Below are positions 45,238 through 57,996 of a DNA stretch of 64,000 bases, piece after piece. The stretch comes from Lonicera japonica. Lineage: Eukaryota; Streptophyta; Magnoliopsida; Dipsacales; Caprifoliaceae. The notes under the pieces are model-generated. The model saw nothing but the letters and a program-made list of their open reading frames with translations. It ran no database searches and was not told the DNA's origin. Made by a program: the position numbers and the translations under genes. Every line of letters starts with the position of its first letter. Position 1 is the first letter of the stretch. The stretch is taken from positions 36,243,234 to 36,307,233 of the forward strand of contig CM038471.1 of assembly GCA_021464415.1 (NCBI GenBank), given 5' to 3'.

Positions 45238-46789
45238 CAGTTTGAAAATAGTAATGGTGATCATCTATCAACTTGGTCTGCCGGACTTCAGTTACACTTT
45301 TCAATATGCCACTTTATTGATATATGAAATTAAGAATTACTATTAACATACTTTAATTTTTATTTTATTTTATCATAAAAGAATGTCTAAATCTTTCTAT
45401 TTAATTATAACAAGAAATTTATCCCTCCAAACTATCGGCTGTAAGACTTGAATTTGGGATTTTTCTCAAATTATGCTGCCCTCCTATATATATATATTAA
45501 ATTTTAATTGGCTTTCAATGATTTTAGTATTTAGTAAGTTACAACGACAGACAAATAATTAATATGAACAAGATTCAAAACTTGTTACGTTAAAAATTGT
45601 TTGACAATTTCTTAGGGAATGTTGATGAAGTATTCCACGGGAGGTATATGGCGTATCTATAGCGAAAGTTAATATTAAGATAAGTTTTAAATCGCTTTTA
45701 AGGGACAATTTAAGTGGGAAGACTATCATTTGTATAGCTCCCTACTATTTTTTAATAACAAAAAAATTATGCTCTAATTCTAAACTAGAATTTTTCAAAA
45801 AAATGATAAAATAAACTTCCTTATGTAATTAAGGTGTTGTTGCAAAACAAAATTCTCAAAAACAATTTTGTCATTTAACATTTTTTGATTGTTTTAGTTA
45901 TTTAATTATGTTTGAGAAATTAATCATCAAAAGTTTAGAATTATAATAGGGAAAAATAACTTTAGAATTGGACTTTTCAAACACATTTAGGATATATATA
46001 TATATATGTATATATGAGATCAGTTCAAGTTACACCCCCATAACTTTCTGTCAATTTCATAATTTATCAATCTAACCACTCAATAGGCTTGTTTGGTTGC
46101 TTAAATTATCTCATTTATAATTGTTACATTATAAATCAACAAATTGTATTTCTTTTTTCGTTTCAATAGAAAAATATTGTGGTGTGATTTTTTAGACATA
46201 AACTTGTATGATAGTTATAAGTTATGTAATGTCAACTATGTCTCTACGTTTTCTTATTTAATTTCTTAACAGCCAAATGCTCAAAATAGATAATTCATGA
46301 ATTGAACAATTTAAAATTGTATAATTCGTAAATTGGAGAACAACCGTGTTATAAGTAAATTATAATTTCTCTAACATGTGTACAAAAGATTGAACTAATT
46401 GGATATGCATAAGTCTCTCATCATAATCCTATTATATATTGAAGTATGAAGCTTTACAAAAATTGTGTAAAAATAATGATTATATAGTTATAAGTATCAT
46501 ATTAATTTAAAACTTTTCATACGTGCTAGACACAATAAAAAAGATATAATGGCATAATTGATAAATTATGAATATAAAAAAGTTATGAATAAATGTAAAA
46601 TTTTTTAATTTTATACCATATAACTTGAACTTTATCATATAAATTATAAATAATGCTTTTCCCCTTCAACAAGGAATTAATTAATAAACTCAATCGAGTC
46701 TACTAATTATCATATAAATTACAAGACATTTATTTATTTTTTAATTTTTAATTTTTTAAACTCAAAATTAATACGAATGAAGTAAACTG
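45238..46789. other. AT-rich intergenic sequence
   Basis: Several (TA)n tracts (for example near 45488 and 45995); no gene recognised. Confidence 0.5.
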
Positions 46790-48671
46790 GTATATCTATT
46801 TTTTATAACATATTTATTGTTTTATTTTTGACAACTTAGTTTAATATTTATAAATTTGGGTCTAAATTTTATTAGGACGTTGTGATGCTCTAACACGTCC
46901 CTCTGCCGACAATTGTTGTAAATGCTCTGATAGCTCTCTCTACCGACAATTGTATGCTCCACACTCACAATGAGAGGTTCACAACTTCACACATGATTTA
47001 GCTTTTCAAAATAGATAAGCTAGCAGATAATCAGAGCCGATCGAGTGCGAACTCGATTTGTCAATTCGTGCGAATTTTCGGTGAAACCCACGACTCTTCT
47101 CTCTTTAACTCATTTAAAAAATAAGTTTAGGTCCATTCTCTTTCTGCAGACCTCACTAACATTTTATTCATTCCAAGAATTCCACCTTCTCTCTCTAGCC
47201 CGTGACCCCCTCTCTCTTTCCCCTTTCTCTCACCAGAACTCCACTTCTCTCATCCTTATACAAAAGAGTTATTCCTTTCTCTCTCTCTCTCTCACACCCC
47301 TTTCTCCTATAAACTCCAGGGAATTAGACAAAGCCATGGAATTAGAATTCTTTTTGTAAGCTTGTATTTGTTTTTTTATTTATAAGATTAACTATTTGAA
47401 TTAATTAACTTGTTCTTTCAATTGAAAAACCATTTATTTTTTGTTTATGATTGACTATGTGTTCAAATACTCAAAATACAAGCTTGATCATTTAAGTATC
47501 TAATTAATGTATTCAAATACTCAAAATAACAAACACAACTTATTTTCAAGCTAGACTTATATCATTTCCACATTCCATTGATCACTCATTTTCTTTTTCC
47601 AAATTTGCATCTCCCTTACATAGAGAACACATATATAATGAAAAATAACAAAAATCAATATGCAATAATAAAATATTAGAGGTAATAATATAGCTAGCAA
47701 TACAAGTTTCAATTATGCGGAAATTTAATTCCAAGATTAATTTCGAGTTCAATTCAAACTTTATCAACATTATTAATTCAAGTATGAAGAAATATTCAAG
47801 AATCAAATAACAATATAAGCAACCCAACATAAATGATGAAAAAAAAAACTTGCAAAAAATCAACCCCGAAATCAACACCAGTAATCAAGCTTGCAAAAAC
47901 AAACCATGCTTTAACCAGAACAAAGCTTACAAATTTACCCAAGTCAAAATCTAGAAAAAAAAATTAAATAAAGAAAAAACTAAAATTGAAATTCTCGAAA
48001 TCTAAGGCTAGACATTGAAAAAAAAAAGATGAAAAAGACACCCTTACACAAATTATAGTGAAATTTGCAAGTGGAGTTAATTTTCAATCGCAAAATGGTG
48101 GGACAAATTAAGAATGTTGGTTCAATTTTGCTCTTGTTGAATGGATTTTTGATGAAGATAGAGAAAAGTGGAGTTCTGGTGAGAGAAAGGGGAGAGAGAG
48201 AGATAGAGAGAGGCGTGTCACGGGCGAGAGAGGGGGGGGGAAATTCTTGGAATGAATAAAATGTTAGTGGGACCTACTGAGAGAGAATGGACCTGCGCTT
48301 GTTTTTTAAATGAGTTAAAGAGAGAAGAGTGGTGGGTCCCACCAAAAATTCGCACGAATTCACAAATCGAGTTCGCACTCGATCGGCTCTAAGCAGATAT
48401 TTATGCCATCCCATTTTAAACAAATTAACGGCCAAAGAGGGAAATATGCACTCTTTGCTTCTTTTTAATAGTAATATAAAAAAATTTAAAAATAGGGAAA
48501 AATTTATAATATATATTAACTTATTTTTTAATTTTTTATTTAAATTATTTAATTTTTTATTATTTTTAATGTTACTATCAACCAGACTAATTATTCGTTT
48601 GTTTTGAAATTTTGTTAGATTTTGAGTTTCGTCAACTTTTGCACATGGATTATAAGAAATTTGTAGTGTGA
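46790..48671. repeat. Duplicated block, copy with insertion
   Basis: Without the element at 47033-48390 this block corresponds to 49515-50086. Shared landmarks are AAATTTTATTAGGAYG, ACACRTCCCTCTGCCGACAA, CAATGAGAGGTT, ACTTCACACATGAT, CCAAAGAGGGAAATATGCAC and AAGAAATTTGTAGTGTGA. Confidence 0.85.
47033..48390. mobile_element. Mutator-like MITE with long (>200 bp) TIRs
   Basis: A 1358-bp insertion. Both ends read AGAGCCGATCGAGTGCGAAC inwards, and the near-perfect inverted match goes on for more than 200 bp. AGCAGATA occurs at 47022-47029 and 48392-48399, a plausible 8-9-bp target duplication with a few extra bases. Long TIRs and this TSD size point to a Mutator-like origin. The interior has no transposase; frames inside are spurious. 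Confidence 0.8.
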
Positions 48672-49514
48672 ATTCACCAATTTAGGGCTATAAGAATGAA
48701 CGAAACTCAAACTAATTCGGGAGAAAACTAGTTACTTAAAAACATCTTGTATTCTTCGTGTTTGGAAAGTGCACTAATTTCTCCCATGCTCTTGATTGAT
48801 CTTTACTAAACTTGGTAAAATCACACGTTAGATAATAACACGACGTGAATCCATAGAAAATTAGAAGTTAATGGGTTGACCGTTAACAAATTCAAGTGGT
48901 TATCGAGTTTACCCGGTAGACATGAAATAATAACGAATTACTTACGGTCTGATCCTTAATGAATTCAGGTGTTCTATTAGATTAGTAAAACTTTTTAAAT
49001 GATTAAAATAAGCGTAAAATCTTGTTAAATATTTAACCCTAATTTTTATATTTTTTAGTAATTTTAAGTTAATTATTCATCTTATCTAGTACAATTATTT
49101 TTAACTTTTTTAAAATTTAATATATATTTTTCTGAAGTTTATCTTCTTAATAGGTAGAAACGGATTACCCAATATCTTAATGAATTGTATACAAAATACA
49201 AAAATATTATTAGATAGCTTACCAGATCGTGTTCGAGTGGAGATAAAATTTATCTACATTTGTTAAAATCCAATACGAAACTGACTCTAAGTGATCCGTT
49301 GTCAGGTCTAATCTTTTTGTTATTTTGCTGCGGAAAACCAACATTCATGTTGTTAACAAAGTACATTTTATCTTATGTAATTTAGTAAATTTGATGGCTG
49401 TACCGCATGTCAATATTTAAGGAAGAGGCTAAAAATAATAATTACATTAGACTAGCAAAGCATATTTGTTTAAATGAACTTCTAGGAAATTACCCGAAGC
49501 AATCATGGCCGGTT
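48672..49514. other. Intergenic sequence between duplicated blocks
   Basis: AT-rich, no gene recognised. Confidence 0.5.
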
Positions 49515-50089
49515 TACAAGTTTATTTTTTATAATATATTTATTTTTTTATTTTTTACAATTTAATTTAATATTTATAAATTTGGTTCTAAATTTTATTA
49601 GGATGCTGTGATGCTGTAACACATCCCTCTGCCGACAATAGTTGACTTGACTTAAGGGAGGCTGTCAGAAAAGGAAGGGGCTGTCAGTTGAAACTGTGTG
49701 CTACTCGTTTGCTCCGCACACAATGAGAGGTTGACAACTTCACACATGATATAGCTTTTCAAAAGAGATACGCTAGCTAGATAATTGTGCCATGGCATTT
49801 TGAACAAATCAACAGCCAAAGAGGGAAATATGCACTCTTTGCTTCTTTTTAATAGCAACATAAAATAAAAAAAGAAATTAATTTAATTTATATAAAAAAT
49901 AAAAAAAATAGGGAACATTTTATAATATATATTAACTTATTTTTTAATTTTTTATATAAATTATTAATTTTTTATTTTTATTTTTTATATTACTATCAAC
50001 CAGATTTAATATTCGTTTGTTTTGAAATTTTGTTAGATTTTGAGTTTTGTCAACTCCTACACATGGATTATAAGAAATTTGTAGTGTGA
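49515..50089. repeat. Duplicated block, copy without insertion (empty site)
   Basis: Counterpart of 46790-48671. At the position equivalent to the Mutator-like insertion it reads straight through (GCTAGCTAGATAATTGTGCC). It has a few small private insertions of its own (for example around 49640-49700). Confidence 0.85.
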
Positions 50090-50145
50090 CTATAACATAA
50101 TATAAGAGATAATACTATTCACTAGCTTCATTTTAGAATATACTG

Positions 50146-50700
50146 CCTATTATAATTTAGTTTTTGATTAGGTTAATTGATTTTGGGTTACGAGCTCTAA
50201 TGAGACTAAAATCCCTATTGTCATTCAATTTTAAGTTAGGTACTCCAAATTTTAATATAATTTTAGAGATAGAGACTAGTTTATTCTTGGAACTCTAATG
50301 GTATATTTGATTGTCAAAGTTTTTCATAAAAAATTTAGTACACATTTTTTATTTTTTATTAGTATTTAATTACTTATTTTTTAAAAAAGTATAAGTTTTA
50401 TATAATTTCTTAATACAAATGAATGATTCATGAAAATAGCAACTATATTATTTAGAAAAAGCACCAAGAAAAGTACCGTAAGAATGACTAATCGACCTTC
50501 TTTATTTTCTCCTTTTTTAATTTTTTTTTTCTTTTATAGAAGACTTTATCATTAACTCTGATTATCTCAATCGATCCTCCATCTTCTACTTAGCCAATAT
50601 GAAACATCCTCTCCGGTATTACTGCTTTTAATCAATTTAGCTTAATTGGGTGCTTCATCATTTCATTTCCCAAATCTATATATCTTTCCTTTTTTAAAAA
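50146..50700 (+). repeat. Upstream duplicate of the TNL-B promoter/5' region
   Basis: Matches 50991-51535 with a constant offset of 845 bp (CCTATTAT at 50146 and 50991; GATTATCTCAATCGATCCTC at 50560 against the same motif near 51405; ATATGAAACATCCTCTCCGG in both). It stops just short of the start codon position (AAATCTATATATCTTTC), so it has no coding part attached. Confidence 0.85.
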
Positions 50701-50990
50701 TTGTACCATACTCTTTGGCAAATTAAAATGTATATGCTATAACTACAGACAGAGTCTATCATACACAGAAGCAGGATAAATTAGGTTCAAGAGTGCTTTA
50801 CAAGGGTATCTTTGTCAGTATCTATATTTGTTAAAATTAAAAACCTAAAAGGTATTTTTCATTTTATAGTAGACAGCAGTATTTATTATCTTGTTGAGAT
50901 TATAAATTTCACGTCAGCTAAAGTATTGGATTCTCACAGAGTAATATTAATATATAAAATTTAGGAGCTATTCGACGTTATACAACACCA

Positions 50991-51539
50991 CCTATTATCA
51001 ATTAGTTTTGAGTTACAAATTGGTTTTTGGTTACGAGTTTTAGTGAGACTATAACACCTATTGCTAATTAATTTTGAATTAGATGCTCTAAATTTTAATA
51101 TAGTACCAAAGGTAGGTTTATTCTTCAAACTCCAATGTTTATTTGACTGTCAAAGATTTTGATAAAAAGTTTGATAAAAAGTGAAAAATGTGTAATTTTT
51201 CATAAAAATAATAATTATATTATTTAAAAAAGTACCCGAAAACATACTGTGTATTTTCTTTTTTTAAAAAATTATATTTCATTGACTAGTCAACGATACT
51301 TAATTAATTAAACTTTTCTTTAGGAAAGTACCCGGAACCATGGTTTGCAAGTGGTCCCTTTTTTCTTCAGCAAGTGGTCCCTTTTTTCTTCACTCATTGA
51401 CTCTAATTATCTCAATCGAATCCTCCATCTTCTATTTAACCAATATGAAACATCCTCTCCGGTATAATTGCTTTTAATCAATTTACGATTGGGTGCTCCA
51501 TCATTTCCCAAATCTATATATCTTTCTCCAAATAATATT
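50991..51539 (+). promoter_or_regulatory. Promoter-proximal and 5' leader region of TNL-B
   Basis: Directly upstream of the TNL-B start and conserved in the duplicate at 50146-50700. A 22-bp direct repeat (GCAAGTGGTCCCTTTTTTCT) stands twice at about 51348-51392. I cannot place the transcription start; the duplicated status is the main evidence that this block is a unit. Confidence 0.5.
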
Positions 51540-54500
51540 ATGGCAGCCGTAAAAACTCACGAAACCTCTTCTTCCACTTGTTACGATGTCTTTTTAAGTT
51601 TTCAAGGTGAAGACACCCGTAAAACTTTCACTGATCATCTTTATACAGCTTTAATTCAACATGGCTTTCGCACGTTTAGAGATGACGACGAGATCGAGAA
51701 AGGTGAATATCTCAAGTCAGAATTACAAAAAGCAATATGTCAGTCAAATATTTCGATCGTTGTGATATCAAAGGACTATGCGTCTTCCACGTGGTGCCTC
51801 GATGAGCTAGTGATGATCCTTGAACAAAGAAGGAGGAGCTCTGGACATGTAGTTCTACCTGTGTTCTATCATATGGATCCATCCCAAGTTCGAAAGCAAT
51901 CAGGGAGGATAGCAGATGCATTTGCTATGTACGAAAAGCAATTCAAGGAAGAAACGAATTCCGAAGTGAAAACAAAATTGATAGAAAAGATAAAAGGGTG
52001 GAGATCAGCACTTACAGAAGTTGCTAATTTAATTGGGCTGGACCTGCAAAACCAAGTTGATGGGTAAATAAATTCCTCATTATTTTTGTCATATATGCTT
52101 GCCATTTATATTTGTTTCTATTCAAACCCTCTGTTTTTACTAGATCCAAAATAATGTGCAAAAAATTTCATTCCGTATGGGATTTCACAGTTCTAATTCT
52201 CTTTTACTTTATAATTCTCTGTAGTTAAGTGGTTAAGGTCTCAATAGTCTGTTTAGAGGCATGCACCCACTTGGACCTGGGAGAGATCCCACATTCGAGT
52301 CTCATCACGAGTTTATAGGGAGAATTTTTTTGTTTGGAGTTAAAAGAAGAGACATAAACCTTCATTTTTTTGTATAAAATCAAAATAAAAATTAGTGAGA
52401 TCTATGCTTTAGCTCAAGTGGTACAGAGTGAGTATTTACATAGGGTAGGTTCAAGGTCATCCCCCTACCCTCTTTGAACAACTTGGATCTACCAACCTTG
52501 TATATATCTATATTTATATCTATACTATATATAAAAGTATGAATAACTTAAGTGTTTTTCCCTTTTTTATACAGACAAATATAACCCTTGATTTTATATT
52601 TTTTTAAGATTTACATTAAATAAAACATTATAACTTCATATATTTTTATATTAGTATTATTATTCCAAATAAATTCAAAGTCTACTCTGTTTTGCTAAAA
52701 TAATTAAACAAAAATTTTAAACTAGATTTATATTAAATAAAATAGTATAAGACTATAAGTGTATAGTTAAATTTAAACTCTACTTTATTTTGTTAGAATT
52801 TGTGTAAAATTAGGTATTATGTATAAGACTTTGATTTAACTTCCCCAATAACGAAGCTATAAAATAGATCGTATTAAAATTACAAGGCTTTTAGGTCAGT
52901 AAAAAAAATCAAATGAATTTTACTCTTGAGACTGTGCTTCGTTTATTTGTAATTATTTTTATTTCATACTAATTATTCAATTATTTTGTTTATTTGTTAT
53001 TATTTTTATTGCATACTAATTATTCAATTCTTAGTTATATATATTTATTAATGGATTTAATGATATTTGCCAAGTACTAAAATCACGTATAATGCACATA
53101 CACAAGAACAAATAAAAAGAAAAGAGAAATATTTAGTTCATGATTGTGCAATTAGCATAGCTAATTAATAGCCTAAAATCCCTTCAGGACGTTGAAAATA
53201 TTTAAGGTTAAATGTTCAAACCAGGTTGAGTGTTTCCTGAGTGCTAAGTGCAGTGTGGGTCAGTCATTATGTATAGAAGGATTGGTCGCACTGAGGCAAA
53301 ACTTTTCACCAAACTTGCTCCCATTTGTATGATTTAAGGTATCCATTAATACTAGCTTCAGCAATAATGGATACCTTAAATCATAGTCTCTCTCCATCTA
53401 AAATTAAGACTTAGACCTCCATCTTCTTTGGCTTTAAAGGGAAAAAAAAGAGTTAAAAGAGAAACTCAAATTAAAGGAGAATATGTGTTCACATGAAATA
53501 AATCTCTATAGTTAAGGTCTCAAGAGTCAAGCTACCTCCCTAAAAGTTAGGTAATTCCTATTGTAGAGTTTCGTATGCCTTAATTGAATACTAAATTTGA
53601 ATATAATCAATGAATAACATATAACTAAAGAAAAAACTCCTTCTAAAGGGTAGCCTCAATTCGATATGTGTAAGTACTAATAGGTCTCAAACCCCCAAGG
53701 TTTAAAAGGTGGAAGGACCAAAGTTTGTTCTTTTGGTACAAACGATGCAATTACTTCCATGAGGTGGGGGGTAGTGATGTTGAACTTGGGTATTCAAATT
53801 TTATGAGCTCTACTGCTATGCTACCATGCTCGTTAATTTTAAGATTTAAACGATATTATTAGGGTATTTGAAAAACTATATAATAAAAAGAATTTGGAGT
53901 AATTTATACAATTTGAGATACTTTTCGCAAGGATATGAATATTGGCATTCCTAATTATTACAAGTTCCCTTCAAAGTGTCACAAGAATCACCCAAAAAAT
54001 ATCTTTAAAACCTATTTTTGAGCTAGATATCTACTGTCCATGCGAATAATCACACATACTTGTAATGATTAATTTTTCGTAAACTATATTATTCAAAAAA
54101 TGAAAAATAATAAAAAAAAGTAAGGCATTGAACTAAATTCACATATAAATGGGGGTAAAATTTCTTTGTTTTACATCAACCAGGTGTAACTTGAAACCTC
54201 TCCTTAAATTTCTTTGTTAGATGGATGGATTATGAAATTGAGAGAAAGTTATTACACTAGGTGTAACTTGAACTCTCTCTTTAAATAAATCTGTCACTGC
54301 TAATAGGACTCAAACCCTCAAAAATGGCAAGGGCTGCAAGTGGTCCTTTCTTTAACCACTTATAATTCTCTTTTACCTTCTTGCAAACTATCTATTTGCG
54401 AGTCGCAAAAACATTTTAAAGAAAAAAAAAGAACCTTATATTTCTAAGACCCACAACAACCTATGGGCAAGGTAGTAGGAGCCCTTATTATTTGAGTCTG

Positions 54501-57341
54501 ATAACTTATTTTTATTGCTAATTATATCTTGAAATCTCGAAAGTCTAAAATATTATGCAATTGTTCAAACACAAAATATTATGATAAGAGAAAAGAAATA
54601 TAAGGACACTGCACACAAAGCACCAAGTTATATTAACATAGAAAATTAATTTAAGAAATTATTGAGTACCCCTGTGGTATATTGAGTAGCCCTTGTTTTA
54701 ATTGTTTTGCAAGATTTTTTTATTTATTTCAAGTCTTAATATGCTTAATATTTGAGATTTCACATCTAATTCGATGACAATTTGTAGGTATGAAGCCAAG
54801 TTTATCCAAAAAATTGTAGAAGTGATTGGAGATAAATTGAGGCACACAACCTTAGTTGTTTCTCCATACGAAATTGGAATAGATTATCGAGCCAAAGATA
54901 TAAATATGTGGCTGCAAGACGGGTCAACTAATGTTAGCGTGCGTGCTATTTGTGGGATGGGTGGCATTGGAAAGACAACCATCGCAAAATTTGTGTATAA
55001 TCAAAACTTTAATAGTTTTGACGGTAGTAGCTTTCTTGCAAATATCAGGGAAGTGTCAGAACAACCTAAAGGTTTACTTTGTTTACAAAGACAACTTTTA
55101 TCAGATATTTCTAGGAGGAAACATGGAAAGATACATAATGTAGATGAAGGACTATCCAAGATAAAAAATCTTGTATGTTCTAAACGGGTGCTTCTTGTTC
55201 TTGATGATGTCGAAGAAACAGATCAATTATACGTCATATTTGGAATGCAAGAATGGCTTTTTCCAGGAAGTAAAGTCATCATAACAACTAGGCATGAGGG
55301 ATTGTTGAAACCTCATAATGTATACAATGTCGAGAAATTAGATGAAGATGAATCCATTAAGCTTTTCAGTTTTCATGCCTTTGGAGAAGATTGTCCTTTC
55401 AAAAGTTACACAGAGCACACAAAAAGGGTAACAAAAATATGTGAAGGCCTTCCGTTAGCTCTTAAAGTTCTGGGTTCTTCTTTGTCTGGGAAAAGTGAAG
55501 ATGAATGGGTTAGTGAATTAGCAAAATTGGAAGCAATACCTAACTCTCAAATTGTTGGGAAACTTAAAATCAGTTACGACTCCTTACAAGATAACCACGA
55601 CAAACGATTATTCCTAGATATTGCTTGCTTCTTTGTTGGAGAAAATAAGGACTACATGATCAAGATACTAGAGAAATGTGATTTTCACGCAAAAATTGGA
55701 ATTAAAAATCTAATTGATCGTTGTCTCGTAACAATTGATCAACATAATGTTTTGGGAATGCATCGATTAATTCAAGACCTGGGACGAGAAATTATTCACC
55801 AAGAATCCGATGAAGCTGGAGAGCGTAGTAGACTATGGCATCATGAGGATTCCTTTAGCGTATTGAAAAATGAGACGGTAAGAAACATATTATTTGTATA
55901 TATTTCTTAGTTTCCATGCATTATAATATATGACCCTCTTGTTTCATGTTTTTCTATTGATAGGGTACAAAAACCGTTGAAGGGCTTACCCTTGATATGC
56001 GTATGTTGAAGGAAGCTGGTACTCATACAAAAAAGCGGAAGTATGAGGAACTTGTTGACAAGTCAACATCGTCGAAGCTTGTCAGCTCACTAAAGCGACG
56101 TTGTTTTAGCTTCATCTCTGGGCAATCAATAAGCAATACTTTTAGAAGTCCAGATAACATAGACTTGAGAACCGATGCATTTAAAAGTATGACAAAACTA
56201 AGGCTACTCAAGCTCTATTATGTACAACTTACAGAAAGCTATGAGAGCTTTCCTAAAAGTTTAACATTGTTGTCTTGGCATGGATTTCCTTTAAAATATA
56301 TTCCAGATGAATTTATATTGGAGAATTTGGTTGCTCTTGAGTTGCGTTATAGCAGATTAGAACAAGTCTGGAAGGAAACCCCGGTATGATAAACATATAT
56401 TTTGCTTATTTCTTTAAATTTTGGTGACAATTTATGCATGGTGTTAATAAGCCCTTTTCTTTTTACAGTTTCTTAAATCATTGAAGTTCCTTGATTTGAG
56501 TTATTCTGAATTGCTTGCAAGAACCCCCAACTTCTCAGGACTCCCGTACCTTGAGAGACTGGTCCTTAAAAGTTGTGTAAGTTTGATTGAGGTTTGTGAA
56601 TCCATCGGAAACCTCGAGATGCTTAATTTACTTAATCTACAAGATTGTAAAGCTCTAAGAAAGCTTCCAAGGAATATTGGAATGCTAGGATCTCTGAAGA
56701 CTCTAATAATCTCAGGTTGCAATATTAGTGAGTTTCCAAGTGAGATGAGAAATATGAAGTCATTAGAAGAGCTTAATGCTAATGGAATTGTCATAAACCC
56801 ATTACACAGTAGTAGTTGGGAGGTCAAATGGTGGAAACCAATTATTTGGTCAATCCTGGAAACACCAAGGAAATGTCCACAGACTTTATGGGCCTCCTTA
56901 CCAAGCTCTTTGAGAATATTACGTCTGTCTAATTGCAATCTATATGATGATTCATTCCCTGATAATTTCAATAACCTACCCTCATTACGGTGGTTGAACT
57001 TAAGCAGAAATCCATTTCGTAGACTTCCGAATTGCATCAGTAGTCTTAGTTGGCTATCAGATCTCAATATATCTGAATGTCATAGGCTCCAATCATTTGA
57101 ACTTAATGGTCTCTCGAGTAAATCATGTTGGATAGACGCCCAATATTGCACATCACTAGAAAAAATAACATCTTTAGATGTCAGTGCTCATCTCGATTTA
57201 TATGGTTGCAAACAATTGGTTGAAATAGAATACTATTTCAAAAAAGAATCCACCGACACAGAGCTAATCAACTGTTTGGGCATTGCCAAATTGACGAAAG
57301 AAGTTAAGTTGGTCCGTGCTACTAGAATTGTCCGGGTATGC

Positions 57342-57374
<33 letters not shown>

Positions 57375-57996
57375 AATATTTTACCTTCAAATAGTTAGTG
57401 GATTATTAATTGTGTTTCATGTGGCCCAGGGTTTGTTCGAGTTTGGTATACATAGCATTTATACGCTGAGTGGGACAGTTCCATTTTTTTTATGTAAAAA
57501 AGTTGAGGGTTCGTCAATATGTTTTACTGTGCCACTACTTCCTACCCATAGAATCCAACGCTTGAATGCGTATTGTAGGATTGCAAGGCGCTTTAGTGAT
57601 TCTAAAGAAGTTACGTTTGGCGGATGGGTTGGGATGTCTGTTAAAATCGAGAATAAAACAAAGGAACTCACATGGATATACTACCCCTACTACTTACGTT
57701 CTGCATATTATAAAGATATGGAATGGTTTAGCCAATGGAGGTTTGGGAATCAGTTGGAGTCCGGAGATGAAATTGCTATCACTTTTGATGGTAAGGATGA
57801 ATATGAGGTAAAGCAGTGTGGTTTCGAAATTATGTACCACCGTGACCAAGAAGAAGAGAATGGAGGTACCACATCCATTGAGAAGTCACATCATGATTTT
57901 CCAGCATTCCAGTTAAGCACAGGAGAGTACTTCCTGTGCCGAGCGTTTCAAGAAGTTCCTGATGAAGATTATTGGTTTCCAAAAGTGCATAAGTAA
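51540..57996 (+). CDS. TNL-B: TIR-NB-LRR-C-JID disease-resistance protein, apparently intact
   Basis: Intracellular immune receptor expected to detect a pathogen effector, oligomerise and signal through TIR NADase activity. Five exons with good GT/AG sites: 51540-52063, 54788-55877, 55964-56383, 56469-57335 and 57430-57996; the joined frame is 1155 aa without a stop. TIR: residues 15-165, YDVFLSFQGEDTR (Q22 where R is usual) and YASSTWCLDEL with the catalytic Glu at 89. NB-ARC: P-loop GMGGIGKTT (231-239), LLVLDDV (about 311), GSKVIITTR (about 336), GLPLALKVLG (about 395), LFLDIACFFVG (about 449), and MHR instead of MHD (about 499). LRRs: about 590-900. C-JID: about 968-1155, ending at TAA-adjacent HK*. 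The start at 51540 is preferred over an in-frame ATG at 51468 because it gives the usual short leader. It is convergent with TNL-C. A further 3' exon near 58050 is possible. Confidence 0.9.
52216..52400 (+). mobile_element. SINE-like unit (tRNA-derived head)
   Basis: TAGTTAAGTGGTTAAG (52222-52237) resembles a pol III A box, and ACATTCGAGTCTCATC (52291-52306) a B box, at plausible spacing. An A-rich tail follows. Limits are approximate. Confidence 0.5.
52404..52520 (+). mobile_element. Second SINE-like unit
   Basis: TTTAGCTCAAGTGGTAC (A-box-like, 52408-52424) and GGTTCAAGGTCATCCCC (B-box-like, 52448-52464). The right limit is uncertain. Confidence 0.5.
53328..53385. other. 21-bp perfect hairpin in TNL-B intron 1
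   Basis: The arm at 53328-53348 is the exact reverse complement of 53365-53385, with a 16-nt loop. The arm core is GATTTAAGGTATCCATTA. Confidence 0.9.

Larger units (their letters stand above)
52064..54787 (+). other. Intron 1 of TNL-B
   Basis: A 2.7-kb AT-rich intron between the TIR and NB-ARC exons (donor GGTAAAT, acceptor TTTGTAG). It holds two SINE-like units and a 21-bp perfect hairpin, listed separately; no gene. Confidence 0.85.

Noticed and set aside
47045..48607. Frames at 47045, 47582, 48065 and 48329
   Set aside because: They lie in the TIRs and interior of the Mutator-like MITE; the TIR frames are each other's complements.
48655..48675. AAATTTGTAGTG as the right end of a CACTA element (also near 50075)
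   Set aside because: No matching CACTACAAA left end; the motif is part of the duplicated block.
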